64,000 nt of DNA from Neoechinorhynchus agilis (lineage: Eukaryota > Acanthocephala), in contig CM121341.1 of NCBI GenBank assembly GCA_051530055.1, positions 12,772,001-12,836,000 of the forward strand, given 5' to 3'. Positions 10,690 through 21,443 of the stretch are shown one piece after another (positions within the stretch are counted from its first letter, which is position 1; the number at the start of each line of letters is the position of its first letter). The notes beneath the pieces were generated by a model. It was not told the origin of the DNA, searched no databases, and saw only the letters and a list, made by a program, of their open reading frames with translations. A program made the position numbers and the translations under genes.

Positions 10690-13600
10690 ATGTGCGATTT
10701 TATGCAACCTATACCGGAATGTCAATATGAACAACAAGGAGACGATGATGACTCACAACCGACCCACCACCACATGCCTGAAGCCAACTTTGAACAGCTT
10801 GTTATAAGCATGCTCGAAGAACGAGAAAAGCTTAATCATAAGCTCAAAGTCAGTGAGCAATGTCTACAAGAATTAAAGCAACAATTGAACACCGTCACTG
10901 ATGCCCATGAGAGTCTCAAACAACGGGTTAAAGAGGATTTCGGAGATGATAGGGCAGAACTCGTACATAAGCTTGCAGCTATCCAACAGACTCTGAATGA
11001 ACGGTCAGCTGAAGTCGAGGAACTAAAAGCTGAGCGGAGAAATATACGTCTCTTGTTGGAGCACCTTGAATATCTTGTAAGTATGCATGAAAGGTCTCTA
11101 AGGATGAGTGTGGTGAAGCGACAAACTCAACAAAATCCTGTCACGAGTGAAGTTGAGGTCCTTAAAGCATTCCGGTCATTGTTCGAACACCATAAAGCCC
11201 TTGATGAAAAAGTAAGGGAGAAAATGCGAGGGGAGTGCGAGAAAAACAAAGCCCTGGAAAAGGAAATCGCACAACTCAGGAGACAGTTGGGTACTTGCTC
11301 AAATGTGTCACTCGATTCGCCCGATTCATCTTCCGAGTTGAATTATGAAAAAGGCGTATCGGCAGATAATGAACAATTGTCCGCTATCAACGCAGAGCTT
11401 AAATCTACCAAGGAGTTATGCGAATGCTATGAAAGGGAGTTAAAAGATGCCGACGAAAAACGAAGAGAGCTTGAAAGAAGAGCAGCGGAATTTGAGGACA
11501 GATATTCACAAACTCAGGAGGACCATCGTGTCATGCAAGATATTCTAGCCAAACTTGAAATGGAGCTCTCTTCCCGAAACTCTAGTTTAAAACTATTGGA
11601 GGAAAAACTTACCGTAGCTCGAGAGAAGAACGAGCTTCTGGAACAACGATTGTCCGGTCAAGATGATACAAATGGACCGATGCTTCGGTCATATAACACT
11701 GATGACGGTACGTTCCAAGTTCTTGAACGAATAGGTTTTGTGCAAAGTACACTAAATATTTAAAGGAGTTTGTTGCAATAGTAGTACACCTCAACAAGAA
11801 AGGATATCCGTTTTAGCTTCTTAAATTGCCTTGTTGTACATGCCGGATGTTTTGTGCAATATTTCGTGCATGATCAAAAACTACCCTTCAAATACATTCA
11901 GTATTTACTATCTAAAATCTTCTAGAATTAGTCATAGTCTTCATCGAATGAACCAAGTTGTACTTTAAACATGAGGGTAAAATGTTCCTTTAAATTTAAA
12001 ACATAGCGGATACCTTCAAGAAAACTGTAAGTCGAAGGTGTTGGTAGTTTAACCCTTTTCCCTCGACTGTCTCACACGGTGGGACAAGCATACAAGTCTT
12101 ACGATCGTACGTCCTACCTTCCCCGGTATAAATTTCAAAATATATTTCGATCTGGGGTCAACGACCTTAAAATTTTAATCGAGTGCAAAGGTCCCCGCAC
12201 TTAAAATGGGAGATTATGTCGTGATTTCGACTTGCTTCGAAATTTTAACAAAGTATTAAATCTGCTTTAGACTACTAACATGATCCTTCGATTTTTTAGT
12301 TCTCTTTGTATTTACAAGCGCAGGATTTATTACAAATATATTCTGCTGTACCAGCTAATAACTTTCACGAGTATAGGTTTCACAAAACTTGGATTTTAGT
12401 TTTTAACCATAAAGGATCTTACACCTCTCTAATTTTATCTCATATTCAAGACATAGAGCAACGTTACAGTCCCCAGCATAATGTTTTTGAGGAAGGAGAC
12501 GGAGATGGAAATGAAGAATCTTCTGTTGACGGAACGGGAGAAATGCCATCGTATCGGCAATTAGTCAGAGAAATCGAGGAGCTTACAATACAGCTTAAAA
12601 AAGGAAAACAAAGGGAGGCCATGAAGGACGACCATAATCTTCGATTATCAGCCACACTGGACAAGCTGATGAGTGAATCTAACGAACGCGTAGAGTCAAA
12701 TTTAAAAGAGCGAGTGGATATCTTAGAAGAAAAGAGTCGACTTGCACAGGAGTGCGACGATCTTAAGCGGAAGCTCGATTGTTCCCTCGACGAAAGGGTA
12801 AGTGCGACATGTTTTTTGGAGCGTGAGGAAAGTCGATTGCACTCCGGTGCACACAATTTCGCTTTTCCTTGATGGCTCAATGGACCTCAGCCCATTAGCA
12901 TAATGTGCATTTTTTGCATTATATCTTCCCCACCATGCATCGTATAGGATAAGATGACGGACCAAATCAACAATCTTATGAATGAACTGGAAAATGCTCA
13001 TACAAAAAGATATCTTCAAGTTTCACCCCGTACAATCAGACAGCAGCGTTACTTAAGTTCGCCGTCGTCTGCTTTCTTCTACCAACCAAGGCGTGAAAGT
13101 GTTTTCATTTCAACGGCTCATAAAGATCCCGATTGTTGGGATCAAACAAGTCAAGCAAGCGTCGTAAACAATGTCCGAGCTGCATTTGAGAGCAGCGACG
13201 CCACCAATTCTGGCGGCGAATACGGTTCCATCACAAGGTTCCACCGACACAATGTTCCACGGAACTTTGCAGATCTTCCTGAGCTAGCGATCTACTTGCA
13301 AAATCAACTTGATGCTGTACTAAGTGAAATGAGATCAAAAGCCGATCAATTGAATCAGATTAAATCTCGAGTAGCAGCAGGCCATCGGTGCTATTCCTCC
13401 AATACCGCTGCTACTACTACTGATTGCGCAACTCATAAATTCGCAACGGTATGTATTCCGGCATCTGCTCACAACGTGAAGATAAAACCTCCTTGCAATA
13501 GTTTAGCTGCCATCCAGACTCACAAATCATTGTCATTTCCAACCATCGACTAGTAATTTTATCAAATGCGAAACAAGTCCACCCCCAGCAATGTCTTCAG

Positions 13601-14862
13601 TTCGTTCTCCACCCGTACAGTACACCACCGATTCGGCAGCATCTCCCAATACCGGCAATCCACGTAAATCAAAGTCAATGGTATCTTCAAGTGGATCGAG
13701 TAATACTGGTGGTGGTATAAAAACATCACTTGTACGAATATTCAAAGGAAGCGGATCGCTTCGATCTAATCAATCACCAATAAAAACGACATTAGTCGAC
13801 GCAAACTCACCTACCACTATTTCGAAATGTACCAACTGCTCGATATTCACCGATCAACAAAAGACGTCATCTCCTGCAAATTGGCAATCCCAAAGTCGGA
13901 ACGAATTTAGTAAGCGTTTGAGTAAGAAACAAGAACTCCTTGATAAAGCTTTAAACCATTGCAATCCCTTTTCCAGTTGGGATACATCAACGGTGGTTGC
14001 CTGGCTCGAACTCTGGGTCGGAATGCCTGCATGGTACGTTGCGGCGTGTCGAGCGAATGTGAAATCTGGAGCTATAATGGCAGGTTTATCCGACTCGGAG
14101 ATTCAACGCGAAATCGGAATAAGTAATCCACTCCACCGATTGAAACTTCGATTGGCGGTCATTGAGATAGTGGATTACACTTGCCCTTCTGGCCCCCGAA
14201 CGTGTTCAAACATTCAAGCGTTCAAAGAAATGAATCACGAGTGGGTGGGAAATGAGTGGCTTCCTTCATTGGGTCTCACTCAATACCGAACACATTTCAT
14301 GGAGAATTTGGTTGACGCAAGGATGCTCAGTCATCTTACCAAAAAAGACCTTCGAAGTTTCTTAAAGATGGTCGATAATTTTCATCGAACAAGTCTCCAT
14401 TTTGGTATTAGCGTGCTCAAGAAACTTAACTACAACAAAGCTGAGATCGGACGGCGACGAGAACTCATCGATGATGAGTCCTATGAAATGAATGGTGATG
14501 ATGCGATTTTATGGACTAATGAACATGTTATTCGGTGGGTGAATTCAATTGGCCTATCTGAATATGCCAATAATTTGCTTGAATCCGGTGTGCACGGTGG
14601 CCTCATCGCACTGGACGATAATTTCACTCATAAAGACCTTGCACTTCGATTACAAATACCCACATCACAACTTAAGGTTTGATGATTTTCAGTGTTTTCA
14701 GGCCCCCCACAATATTCTATACAAATTTAGGCCCGGCAAATCTTAGAGCGTGAATTTAAACAACTGAAAACCGTGGGTTGGCAAAATAATAAATGGGGGG
14801 CTATCGATCAATCTCTAGATCAATCAACTTCAAATTCGACTAAGATTACGAATGTGGACTGA
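10690..14862 (+). CDS. Liprin-alpha, presynaptic scaffold (5 exons)
   Basis: Inferred exons are 10690-11707, 12451-12797, 12954-13448, 13621-14676 and 14731-14862, all joined in phase with GT/AG. They predict about 1015 residues, near the usual liprin-alpha length. Exon 1 encodes the N-terminal coiled coil with the family hallmarks [30 protein letters not shown] and [14 protein letters not shown]. Exon 2 carries [23 protein letters not shown]. Exons 4-5 encode three SAM domains (starting near [22 protein letters not shown] and [10 protein letters not shown]). Liprin-alpha (SYD-2 in C. elegans) organises presynaptic active zones and binds LAR-type phosphatases through its SAM region. The last intron is only 54 bp. 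The start is the first ATG before the conserved CDFM leader. The acceptor of exon 2 could equally be 12457, and exon 4's start is the least certain. The C terminus ends NVD, not the PDZ-binding VRTYSC of vertebrate family members. Confidence 0.9.
14677..14730 (+). other. 54-bp intron inside third SAM domain
   Basis: AAG|GTTTGA donor and AATTTAG|GCC acceptor. Removing it joins LQIPTSQLK to [12 protein letters not shown] in frame, restoring the end of SAM3. Confidence 0.85.
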
Positions 14863-15001
14863 GAGAATTGTGCTGTTTCCATTTATATGGTTTAAAAATC
14901 TGTTTGATATTTCACGAGCATGTCTTGGGTCTTAAATAATGATTTGTCAATTAAACATTATTAATGTCTTGGATTATTATCTTCTGGGGAAAGGACACTT
15001 T

Positions 15002-15220
15002 CTTTTGGTAGTTTTGCCAGCCCGGATTTTAATTCACTAATTTATTTGCGATATTTCGTCGGATAATTCCGACATTATCAAGGTTCATCATTGTTAAAGT
15101 GTTTTATTCGTATTTGAATTTTTTAACAATGCTAAACCTTGATAATGCCGGAATCACCCGACGAAATATCGAAAATAAATTAGTGAACTTAAATCCGGGG
15201 TGCCAAAACTAGCAAAAACA
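15002..15220. mobile_element. Palindromic element with hammerhead-like arms
   Basis: Two ~95-bp inverted arms (from 15002 rightward and from 15220 leftward) surround a short AT-rich loop near 15100-15125. Each arm holds a GTCGG/CCGAC-type hairpin followed by GAAATAT, preceded by TTGATAAT. Next to it is a CAAAACTA(C)C-like tract. The same GTCGGAATTAT...GAAATAT and CAAAACCACCAAAAG strings occur at 27.28-27.32 kb, the end of a Penelope-like copy. So this appears to be two inverted Penelope-type terminal segments without a coding middle. Confidence 0.55.
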
Positions 15221-15709
15221 AGTAAACATTATAACTTTGTACTTCACTATCATCGAGAAGAGAATATTTGCGAAATTGATATAATTTGAACCTACCGATT
15301 AGCGAAAATCCTCGCAGTTTAATTATTGTTTGTCGGCGTAGCGTGAGTGCGCGCTATAAAAATATGAAGGTGAGGAGTATCGATGAACAAATAGCTTTGA
15401 AAAAAAACTTGACTGCAGTGGTTTTAATAAAGCAACAACCTTGTCCAAGTTCAAAATCAAAAAGACAACAAATCCATATCGTTAAAGTACAATTGAATTC
15501 TTGAATGAAACACTTTGTTCGCAAAAGAGAGTCGTTTATTTTTCACGCGCTTTCTACTGTTGTTTTTACCCGTCTTTTGCTTTATTAAACGCATCATAAA
15601 CCTCCATAGCGGTAACCACCAATAGAAAACAGAGTTTTTGCAGCAAGAAATTTTGCTTTCATTTCGGCATGTCTTTCCTTCAAAGAGCAGCTAATAGAAA
15701 AGTTTACCA

Positions 15710-15991
15710 ATGAAGAGGGAATTGCTAACCGTGGTCATCATCGCTCAACTGTTCGGATTCATCTATCCAATAAACGACGACACCATACCATTGGAGTTAA
15801 GGGATGGGATAATTCCCGACTTTTGCTATGATCCACCCGTGATGAGTCCAATGCAATGCATGGCCTCAATTAGGATGTGGACATACGACGCAGACACGAA
15901 GCAATGTGTGACGTACATATACGGTGGATGTAAGGGTTCAGAAAATCTCTTTGACACGGAAGCGGAGTGTAAGGCTGCGTGCCAGGTTTAA
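15710..15991 (+). CDS. Secreted single-Kunitz protein
   Basis: 93 residues. Residues 1-20 form a signal peptide (MKREL then a hydrophobic run). Residues ~39-91 form one Kunitz/BPTI domain with six cysteines spaced C-x10-C-x15-C-x7-C-x12-C-x3-C, and the conserved YIYGGC and TEAEC segments. The domain would be disulfide-stabilised and secreted. Two features are unusual: the first loop has 10 rather than 8 residues between cysteines 1 and 2, and the position after the second cysteine (P1 in inhibitors) is Met rather than Lys/Arg. If inhibitory, chymotrypsin- or elastase-like targets are likelier than trypsin, but it may be non-inhibitory. Single exon as seen; a leader exon cannot be excluded. 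Confidence 0.85.
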   Translation: MKRELLTVVIIAQLFGFIYPINDDTIPLELRDGIIPDFCYDPPVMSPMQCMASIRMWTYDADTKQCVTYIYGGCKGSENLFDTEAECKAACQV

Positions 15992-16202
15992 GTACGGTGG
16001 GGAAGTAAATGCGCTTGAAAAATCAATTGGGGGGCAGTGGCAGTTACATTCGCTGACGGAGTATAAATTGTTAAACTTGATCGAGGGTGACGGTGGAGGC
16101 AATACAACAACATTTCTTTGAACTTTTCTCTCATTTGAGAGGTCGTTCTTTTCAGCATTGTGGGTTTTGTCTTTGTTCTTCTCCTTTTCCAGCGTCTTGA
16201 AA

Positions 16203-16690
16203 TCACCCCTCTTCTTGGGCCTCCCTTTTACCCTTGAGCTCGATTCTCCATGCGCTCTTCACAAAGACGTCTTCATCTGCTTGTGTCACCTGCAGGTACC
16301 ATCGCATCCGCCTCTTAGCGATTGCCTCCTCTATCGGCTCAACAGCAAACAGCTCTCGCACTCCATCATTGGGCACTCGATCCTTGCGTGTCAATCCTGC
16401 AGACCATCTCAGCATCCGCATTTCGTTGACGGCTAATCGTTGAACGCCTTCTTTCTTCGTAGCCTACGTCTCTGCTCCGTAAAGCATGACGGGTCGCACT
16501 ACTAGCATGCACTCCCGCCCTTTGAGCTTGTTCGGGAAACGCTTATCGCAAAGGATGCCTGTTGTCTTCCTCCAGTTGTTCCACACGCATTGAACTCTTT
16601 GCCCGATCTCTGGTGCACGATGGCGGTCATTATGATACAAAAACGGATACGTTTGTGGGCAACAAAGCGGATTACACACTCAATCTGCGG
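16203..16690 (-). mobile_element. RTE-type LINE 3' fragment
   Basis: Minus-strand frames encode the end of an endonuclease/RT polyprotein of the RTE-like kind: W..TTGILCDKRFP.KLKGR, VVRPVMLYGAET, then VNEMRMLRWSAGLTRKDRVPN and RRMRWYLQV. The order and wording match the C-terminal region after the RT palm. The frame changes near 16430-16460. It is a truncated, inactive copy with no upstream RT core visible. Confidence 0.7.
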
Positions 16691-16789
16691 ATACCGCCGG
16701 CTAAACGAAATTGAGTGCTTCTTGGGTACATTTTAGATAGACTGAAGAAGGCCTACGCGAAGGCCGAAAATTATCAAATAAATCAATTA

Positions 16790-16858
16790 TTGTGTCTTTT
16801 ATTTCAATCCAAATCAGTCATCGGGGAGGTTAATAAGGTTGCAACTATCAATAAATCA
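16790..16858 (+). repeat. Half copy of a MITE
   Basis: The stretch ATCAGTCATCGGGGAGGTTA and on through GGTTGCAACTATCAATAAA matches the right arm of the palindromic MITE at 35741-35959 almost exactly. Only one arm is present here. It ends immediately upstream of the tRNA-Leu 3' flank. Confidence 0.6.
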
Positions 16859-16883
16859 ATTATTATAATTCGCTATAAAAAGT

Positions 16884-16985
16884 TGACAGCGATGGGATTC
16901 GAACCCATGCCTTCGTACGAAGACCAGAACACCCATTTTGCTTAAATCTTGAGTCTGGCGCCTTAGACCGCTCGGCCACGCTGCC
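16884..16985 (-). tRNA. tRNA-Leu (CAA) with intron
   Basis: Minus strand: acceptor GGCAGCG pairs with CGCTGTC (one G-T). A-box TGGCCGAGCGG and B-box GGTTCGAATCC are intact. The anticodon stem CCAGA/TCTGG encloses CTCAAG, giving anticodon CAA. An intron of about 18 nt follows the base 3' of the anticodon. A long variable arm (TCTTCGTACGAAGGC region) is as expected for Leu. The discriminator is A. A near-identical copy lies at 27406-27507. Confidence 0.9.
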
Positions 16986-17343
16986 GTGCACCGAATAAAC
17001 ACGTCAAAAATATTCATCCAGCAAAGTTGTATATTTCTTAAAAATAGCATTAAATCCGATCAATGAAGAGCTTTGGAAAAACTGACCGATTTACTCTGCG
17101 TTAGGTTCTGAAGAATGTGTCATATAATTGGAATATTTAACCTCCTCCCTTCTGTCAATCAACAAATCAAGAGGTCATTTTGCTTTAACCTTACATTTTA
17201 AAAACTCTTGAGCACATTCAGGTACAAAAAGTTCAGTTCCATGCTTTTGGTCTATCTGAAAGGATTTAATGGCGTAGTCGTTTTTCCTGATTGTAAAGTC
17301 GTTTACTGGGTTAACATTGATAAACTATCTCGATTGGAAATAT

Positions 17344-17803
17344 CCCCATTTTATTACGAAAATTCTAAAAAACGACGATATAACTTTTTAGTATGATGGC
17401 GGTAATTAAATTACAAATTATTTTGAAAAAAATAAATGTGATTCTAGACATAAACGAGATCGCAGAGGATATACAATTTTGTTGTGTTCATTGAAGCTGC
17501 TTTGAAGCGCGAAACGCGCAGCTTATTAATCAATTAAATTGTCTTGAAAATAGATTTAAGGTTTTTGAGCTATAAAATTATAATTATAATATCCGAATAT
17601 TTAATGTTTATTTGCTTTTACAATCCTCCGAAATGGCGCCTAGGAACAATGATTTGAATATCACTTCCGATTTTTCGCTTTCTGGTTTATCCTCTATCTC
17701 GATTAGTATTGCGGAATCATACCCAAATACCTGATTGTCGTTCAACACTAAGTAAATAATCTCCTCCGATTCTAATCGACATCGATTTAAAAGCGGCTTG
17801 CGC
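17344..17803. repeat. Left copy of a direct duplication flanking the KH gene
   Basis: Sequence from about 17344 to 17803 recurs, in the same orientation, at about 20748-21443, with an extra insertion in the right copy. Shared landmarks include TAGTATGATGGCGG, GAAGCTGCTTTgAAGCGCGA, ATATCCGAATATTTAATG and GACATCGATTTAAAAGCG. Identity is high with scattered substitutions. The vigilin-like gene lies between the copies. Confidence 0.8.
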
Positions 17804-17817
17804 ATCCAAAATGGCAT
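17608..17817 (-). CDS. Small hypothetical protein in duplicated segment
   Basis: 69 codons from an ATG, with an acidic middle (IEIEDKPESEKSE). The equivalent frame is also open across the shared part of the right-hand copy (about 21290-21445) with a different C-terminal end. Conservation in both copies could mean a real exon, but recent duplication explains it as well. No family recognised. Confidence 0.3.
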   Translation of the reverse strand: MPFWMRKPLLNRCRLESEEIIYLVLNDNQVFGYDSAILIEIEDKPESEKSEVIFKSLFLGAISEDCKSK

Positions 17818-17996
17818 CGCGTGATGATGAAGGCCATATTCATTCGCCAGTTTGAAACAGTTAAAGGGAATAACACGGACTTAAAACTGTACTTAAGTAC
17901 AGCGTGAATTTAACCAATGTGTGTTTTAGACCTTGACAAAGTCACGAGATTGTGCCAAAATATCGGGTTTTATGAAATTCATTTAACTTTGCGCCA

Positions 17997-18122
17997 TATA
18001 AAAAACATGAACAATTCAATATTCAAACAATAAAACAAGCAGGTCCTACAATTATAAAAATGTCGGAGTTCGTCAAAGAAGTGAGAAATGGAAAAGTTGT
18101 ACAAACTGCGTTCGATCAATAA
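17997..18122 (+). other. Possible tiny gene with TATA box
   Basis: A TATAAAA box at 17997-18003 is followed by an ATG at 18060 and a 20-codon frame (MSEFVKEVRNGKVVQ...) ending in TAA at 18120-18122. The same frame stays open for another 12 codons beyond that stop (18123-18161), suggesting a decayed or very short protein. It runs towards the end of the vigilin-like gene on the other strand. No family recognised. Confidence 0.25.
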
Positions 18123-18224
18123 CAAGATGTTGAAACCGTATTAAAAAAATTCGATTTTTAAAGCAAAACAACAATACAAAAATTATTGAAAATTGTGGAC
18201 TTGATAAACCACTCCTCTCTCAAA

Positions 18225-20327
18225 TTAATCTTCACAACTTTTGTTAATTGATGGAAATTCATCCTTGTTTAAAATATCCGGAACTTCGGTTTGTTGAGAC
18301 ATTGATTTCTCATCGATCCATTTAAGTGTTCTGTCAATTATATTATCCATCGCCTTAAGTGCCTTCTCTACTTCAGCGTAAGTTTCGCCGTACAAAAGTA
18401 CGATTTCAGGATGAGGTTCGCCTTTTTCTCTAAATTTGACGTTTACGTTATATTGCTTTTCAAAGGCATTGATCTTTTGGTGGTTTTTTCCAATTAGCAT
18501 TGGAATTATTCGAAGAGGCACAACATTTTCCATCATACAACTAGCCGTACTCGGAACTTTGCGCTCGTCGCCGGAATTGATTCCAATTAATTTTTTTATT
18601 TCGTCGACCGCTTTCGAGCATTGATCAATATTGAGGCCCCTAACAATAAATTGATTATCCGTTGGATCTGCGTCTCCATCGGGAACAACAATCACCACGT
18701 CGAACCTTTCTTCTAACGCTTTTATAGCTTCTCCATTAGTACCGATGATTGTTGAGCGCTGATTCATTTGAACGTCTACCAAGCGATCAATTTGATTGGA
18801 TAATTGCTTTGGATTTTTCCATTGAGTTGCTGTCAAATTAAGTGACTTGGCCATTAATCGTTCTGCATCCTCAATGGCGGATAAAGTTCCTATAAAAACA
18901 ACATCTTCTCCCTCATTTCTTTTCGGAAAGCGAATATCAATGGATACAATTTGATTAATAATCTTTTTAAGATTTGATCCACCGCGACCTATTAGGTACC
19001 CATGGTACCAAACTGGAATTTTTACAATCTTCACGATTTTTATGGACGTTTTGAGCACTCTTATTGCTTCCAAGCACTTCTCCTTCTTTCCAAAGACCGT
19101 CAATGAAAGATTTAAATCGGAAGGGAGTTTGACTAACACGTCCAAATTGAACATAATAGGCAATATATGAAATTTCATATTTCTATAAATTTCGTTCAGC
19201 AACGAAGGTGGAAACTGAACTTCTATATGAACCGCTTCCTTCCAATCTTCAACGATTTTGTTTATTCGTACGGATGCGATGTCCACGTTAACATTGGTAC
19301 CGTACACACGGATTAGATCCAGAGAGTTTCCGTCTTTTTCACGAAGAGGGCCTACCAGGACCCGGTATTGTTCTCTCAAAGTCTTTAGATATATTTGCGT
19401 TACAAAGAATTCAGCAAAGGCTGCAGCTTCTCGAACTTCCTTTGCGTTTATTTGATTTTCAACGCAGGGACCCATGGTTTCAGCAACCTTTTTAATCTCT
19501 TGCAAAGCGATATTGGCATTTTGTCCGCAAAGCAATATCTTGTCTTTGTTGTTGCAATCAATATTGACCTTTAGTTCCTCGTGGACTTTCTTGAATAAAC
19601 CGCTTCGGTCAAAGAAACGCATATAGTAAAGCATTCTGTCATCCAAGGACATTTCTAATGCATTCTGGGATGTAAGCTCCTTCACGCTTGAAGTGAGGAA
19701 ATCTCTGAATTGATTAACGTCTTCCTTGGGTCCAAATAATTTCAAAGAGCGCGATAAGGTCACTATGACCTTTAGCTCCCATGGAACTTTTGATTGGTAT
19801 TCACTTTTGAGACGACCTCTTTCTATAAATTCATTCCATATGAACGCTGGGATAGGGACCGTTACCCTGATGACTGATGCCAGAATATCTTCAATCGCCT
19901 TCTTCGCTTTCGCTGTATTTTCTTGTGTGCCGCGCAAGGTGACTTCGGTCGAATTAGACTGAAAATCAGGAACTTCAACTTGAACATTGTTTTCTAGTCT
20001 TATTTTACGGACGGTTTGTCCTCCACGCCCGATTACCAAACGTTGAAGATCTTTACTGACATTTATTACCGTAATGTTCTGGTCTTTCTTAACAAATCCG
20101 AGAATTTCATTGATCTTCATAACACACTTTTCAACCTGTGATTGCTCACCATAAATTGTAATTTCATTCATATTGACATTTTTTCGGGGAATTTGGACGT
20201 CGACGCAGAAATCCCGTTTGAGGCTATTGACCACTTCTCCACGTGGTCCAATAAGTCTTCCGAAAAATCGTCTGTCGATTTTAAGCTTTTTAGCTAAAAT
20301 ATTTGGAATTTTATTTGGGTTGCTCAT
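18225..20327 (-). CDS. Vigilin-like multi-KH RNA-binding protein, intronless
   Basis: 700 residues in one exon, ATG at 20327. It consists of tandem KH domains of vigilin (HDLBP) type. Intact GXXG loops are GPRG (27-30), GRGG (100-103), GRGG (447-450) and GTNG (529-532), and a partial one, GKNH (613-616). The middle (about 150-430) still folds into KH-like units by pattern (for example VTVPIPAFIWNEF, VQFPPSLLNEI) but lacks GXXG, so these are degenerate. Vigilins bind RNA on ribosomes and the ER and are about 1200-1300 residues with 14-15 KH repeats. This one is about half that size. Absence of introns and the flanking direct duplication suggest a retrocopy or a diverged paralogue rather than the main vigilin gene. 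The frame is fully open, so it is probably functional. Confidence 0.8.
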   Translation of the reverse strand: MSNPNKIPNILAKKLKIDRRFFGRLIGPRGEVVNSLKRDFCVDVQIPRKNVNMNEITIYGEQSQVEKCVMKINEILGFVKKDQNITVINVSKDLQRLVIGRGGQTVRKIRLENNVQVEVPDFQSNSTEVTLRGTQENTAKAKKAIEDILASVIRVTVPIPAFIWNEFIERGRLKSEYQSKVPWELKVIVTLSRSLKLFGPKEDVNQFRDFLTSSVKELTSQNALEMSLDDRMLYYMRFFDRSGLFKKVHEELKVNIDCNNKDKILLCGQNANIALQEIKKVAETMGPCVENQINAKEVREAAAFAEFFVTQIYLKTLREQYRVLVGPLREKDGNSLDLIRVYGTNVNVDIASVRINKIVEDWKEAVHIEVQFPPSLLNEIYRNMKFHILPIMFNLDVLVKLPSDLNLSLTVFGKKEKCLEAIRVLKTSIKIVKIVKIPVWYHGYLIGRGGSNLKKIINQIVSIDIRFPKRNEGEDVVFIGTLSAIEDAERLMAKSLNLTATQWKNPKQLSNQIDRLVDVQMNQRSTIIGTNGEAIKALEERFDVVIVVPDGDADPTDNQFIVRGLNIDQCSKAVDEIKKLIGINSGDERKVPSTASCMMENVVPLRIIPMLIGKNHQKINAFEKQYNVNVKFREKGEPHPEIVLLYGETYAEVEKALKAMDNIIDRTLKWIDEKSMSQQTEVPDILNKDEFPSINKSCED

Positions 20328-20747
20328 TATCTAAAAAATTTCTAGAATAAAGTAAATACAAGGACTTTTTTGTAAAAGCACTCAAAAAATTATCAAGAGG
20401 ACTCTTCGGATGCATGTTGCATATAATTGAAGTTTTCATCATAAGGAACTATAAAAGCGAATGCGGAATCCACTAATTAATGATTCAACCAATCACAGCG
20501 ATAAAAGGTAAGGGCATTTCTATCTTGCAAGCAAAAATGTGCAACGTTGAGCAATAAAGGCTAAGGTTTTAAGGGGTTTCGCGCGCCCTATAATTTTAAT
20601 AATTAGCAATAATTAACTATTATTTAATGCACCGAATGATTTATCCGCAAATCATATTTCGGTATTACTTCTCAATAGTATTACGCAACTGTTTTTGAAA
20701 ATTACTGTAACATTTCTTAATTTATATCGTTCACAACGATCTTATAT

Positions 20748-21443
20748 CTCCATTATATTATGAAAATTCTAAAAACGACGATATAACATTTTAGTATGAT
20801 GGCGGCATTTAAACTACAAACAATTTTGTAAAAATAATGTAATTCCAGACATAAGCGAGATCGTAGAGGATATACAATTTTTTGTGTTCATTGAAGCTGC
20901 TTTCAAGCGCGAAACGCGCAGCTTATTAATCAATATAATTGTCTTAAAAATAAATTTTAGGTTTTGGAACTATAAAATTATAAGCGCGGCGATCCAACGC
21001 GGCAATGCCGCGGCCATCAAGGAAGCTGCCGAACAAACATAACATTTGAAGAAAACGAAACTATGTTCATTCATAGAATTTATAGTGTGCGTGCTTTTAT
21101 TTGTAATTTGCAAATGAATCACCTTTTTCGGTATTATAATATCCGAATATTTAATGTTTATTTGCTTTTACAATCCTCCGAAAAAAATCCCGGATGGCAG
21201 TATGATGAATGCTTTTCAAGTAAGGATTTCGTATTGATGCCATAAATGGCGTCAGATTATTGATTGGTCGCACATAACAACTGATAGGAACAATGATTTG
21301 AATATCACTTCCGATTTTTCGCTTTCTGGTTTATACTCTATCTCGATTAGTATTGCGGAATCATACCCAAATACCTGATTGTCGTTCAACACTAAGTAAA
21401 TAATATCCTCCGATTCTAATCGACATCGATTTAAAAGCGAATT
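20748..21443. repeat. Right copy of the direct duplication, with insertion
   Basis: Matches 17344-17803 but contains about 150 extra bases at roughly 20980-21130, bounded by ATTATA on both sides. A further ~70-80 bases differ near 21180-21285. The insertion includes a GC-rich stretch that reads AAIQRGNAAAIKEAAEQT followed by a stop, resembling the tail of some protein, and is compositionally unlike its surroundings. Confidence 0.7.

Noticed and set aside
12464-13019. Ser/Arg-rich minus-strand open frames over liprin exons 2 and 3
   Set aside because: Mirror of Glu/Lys-rich coiled-coil codons; they cross the inferred splice sites and show no domain.
17344-21443. Flanking copies as LTRs of a retroelement around the KH gene
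   Set aside because: No TG..CA ends, primer-binding site, polypurine tract or retroviral domain; the enclosed gene is a host-type KH protein.
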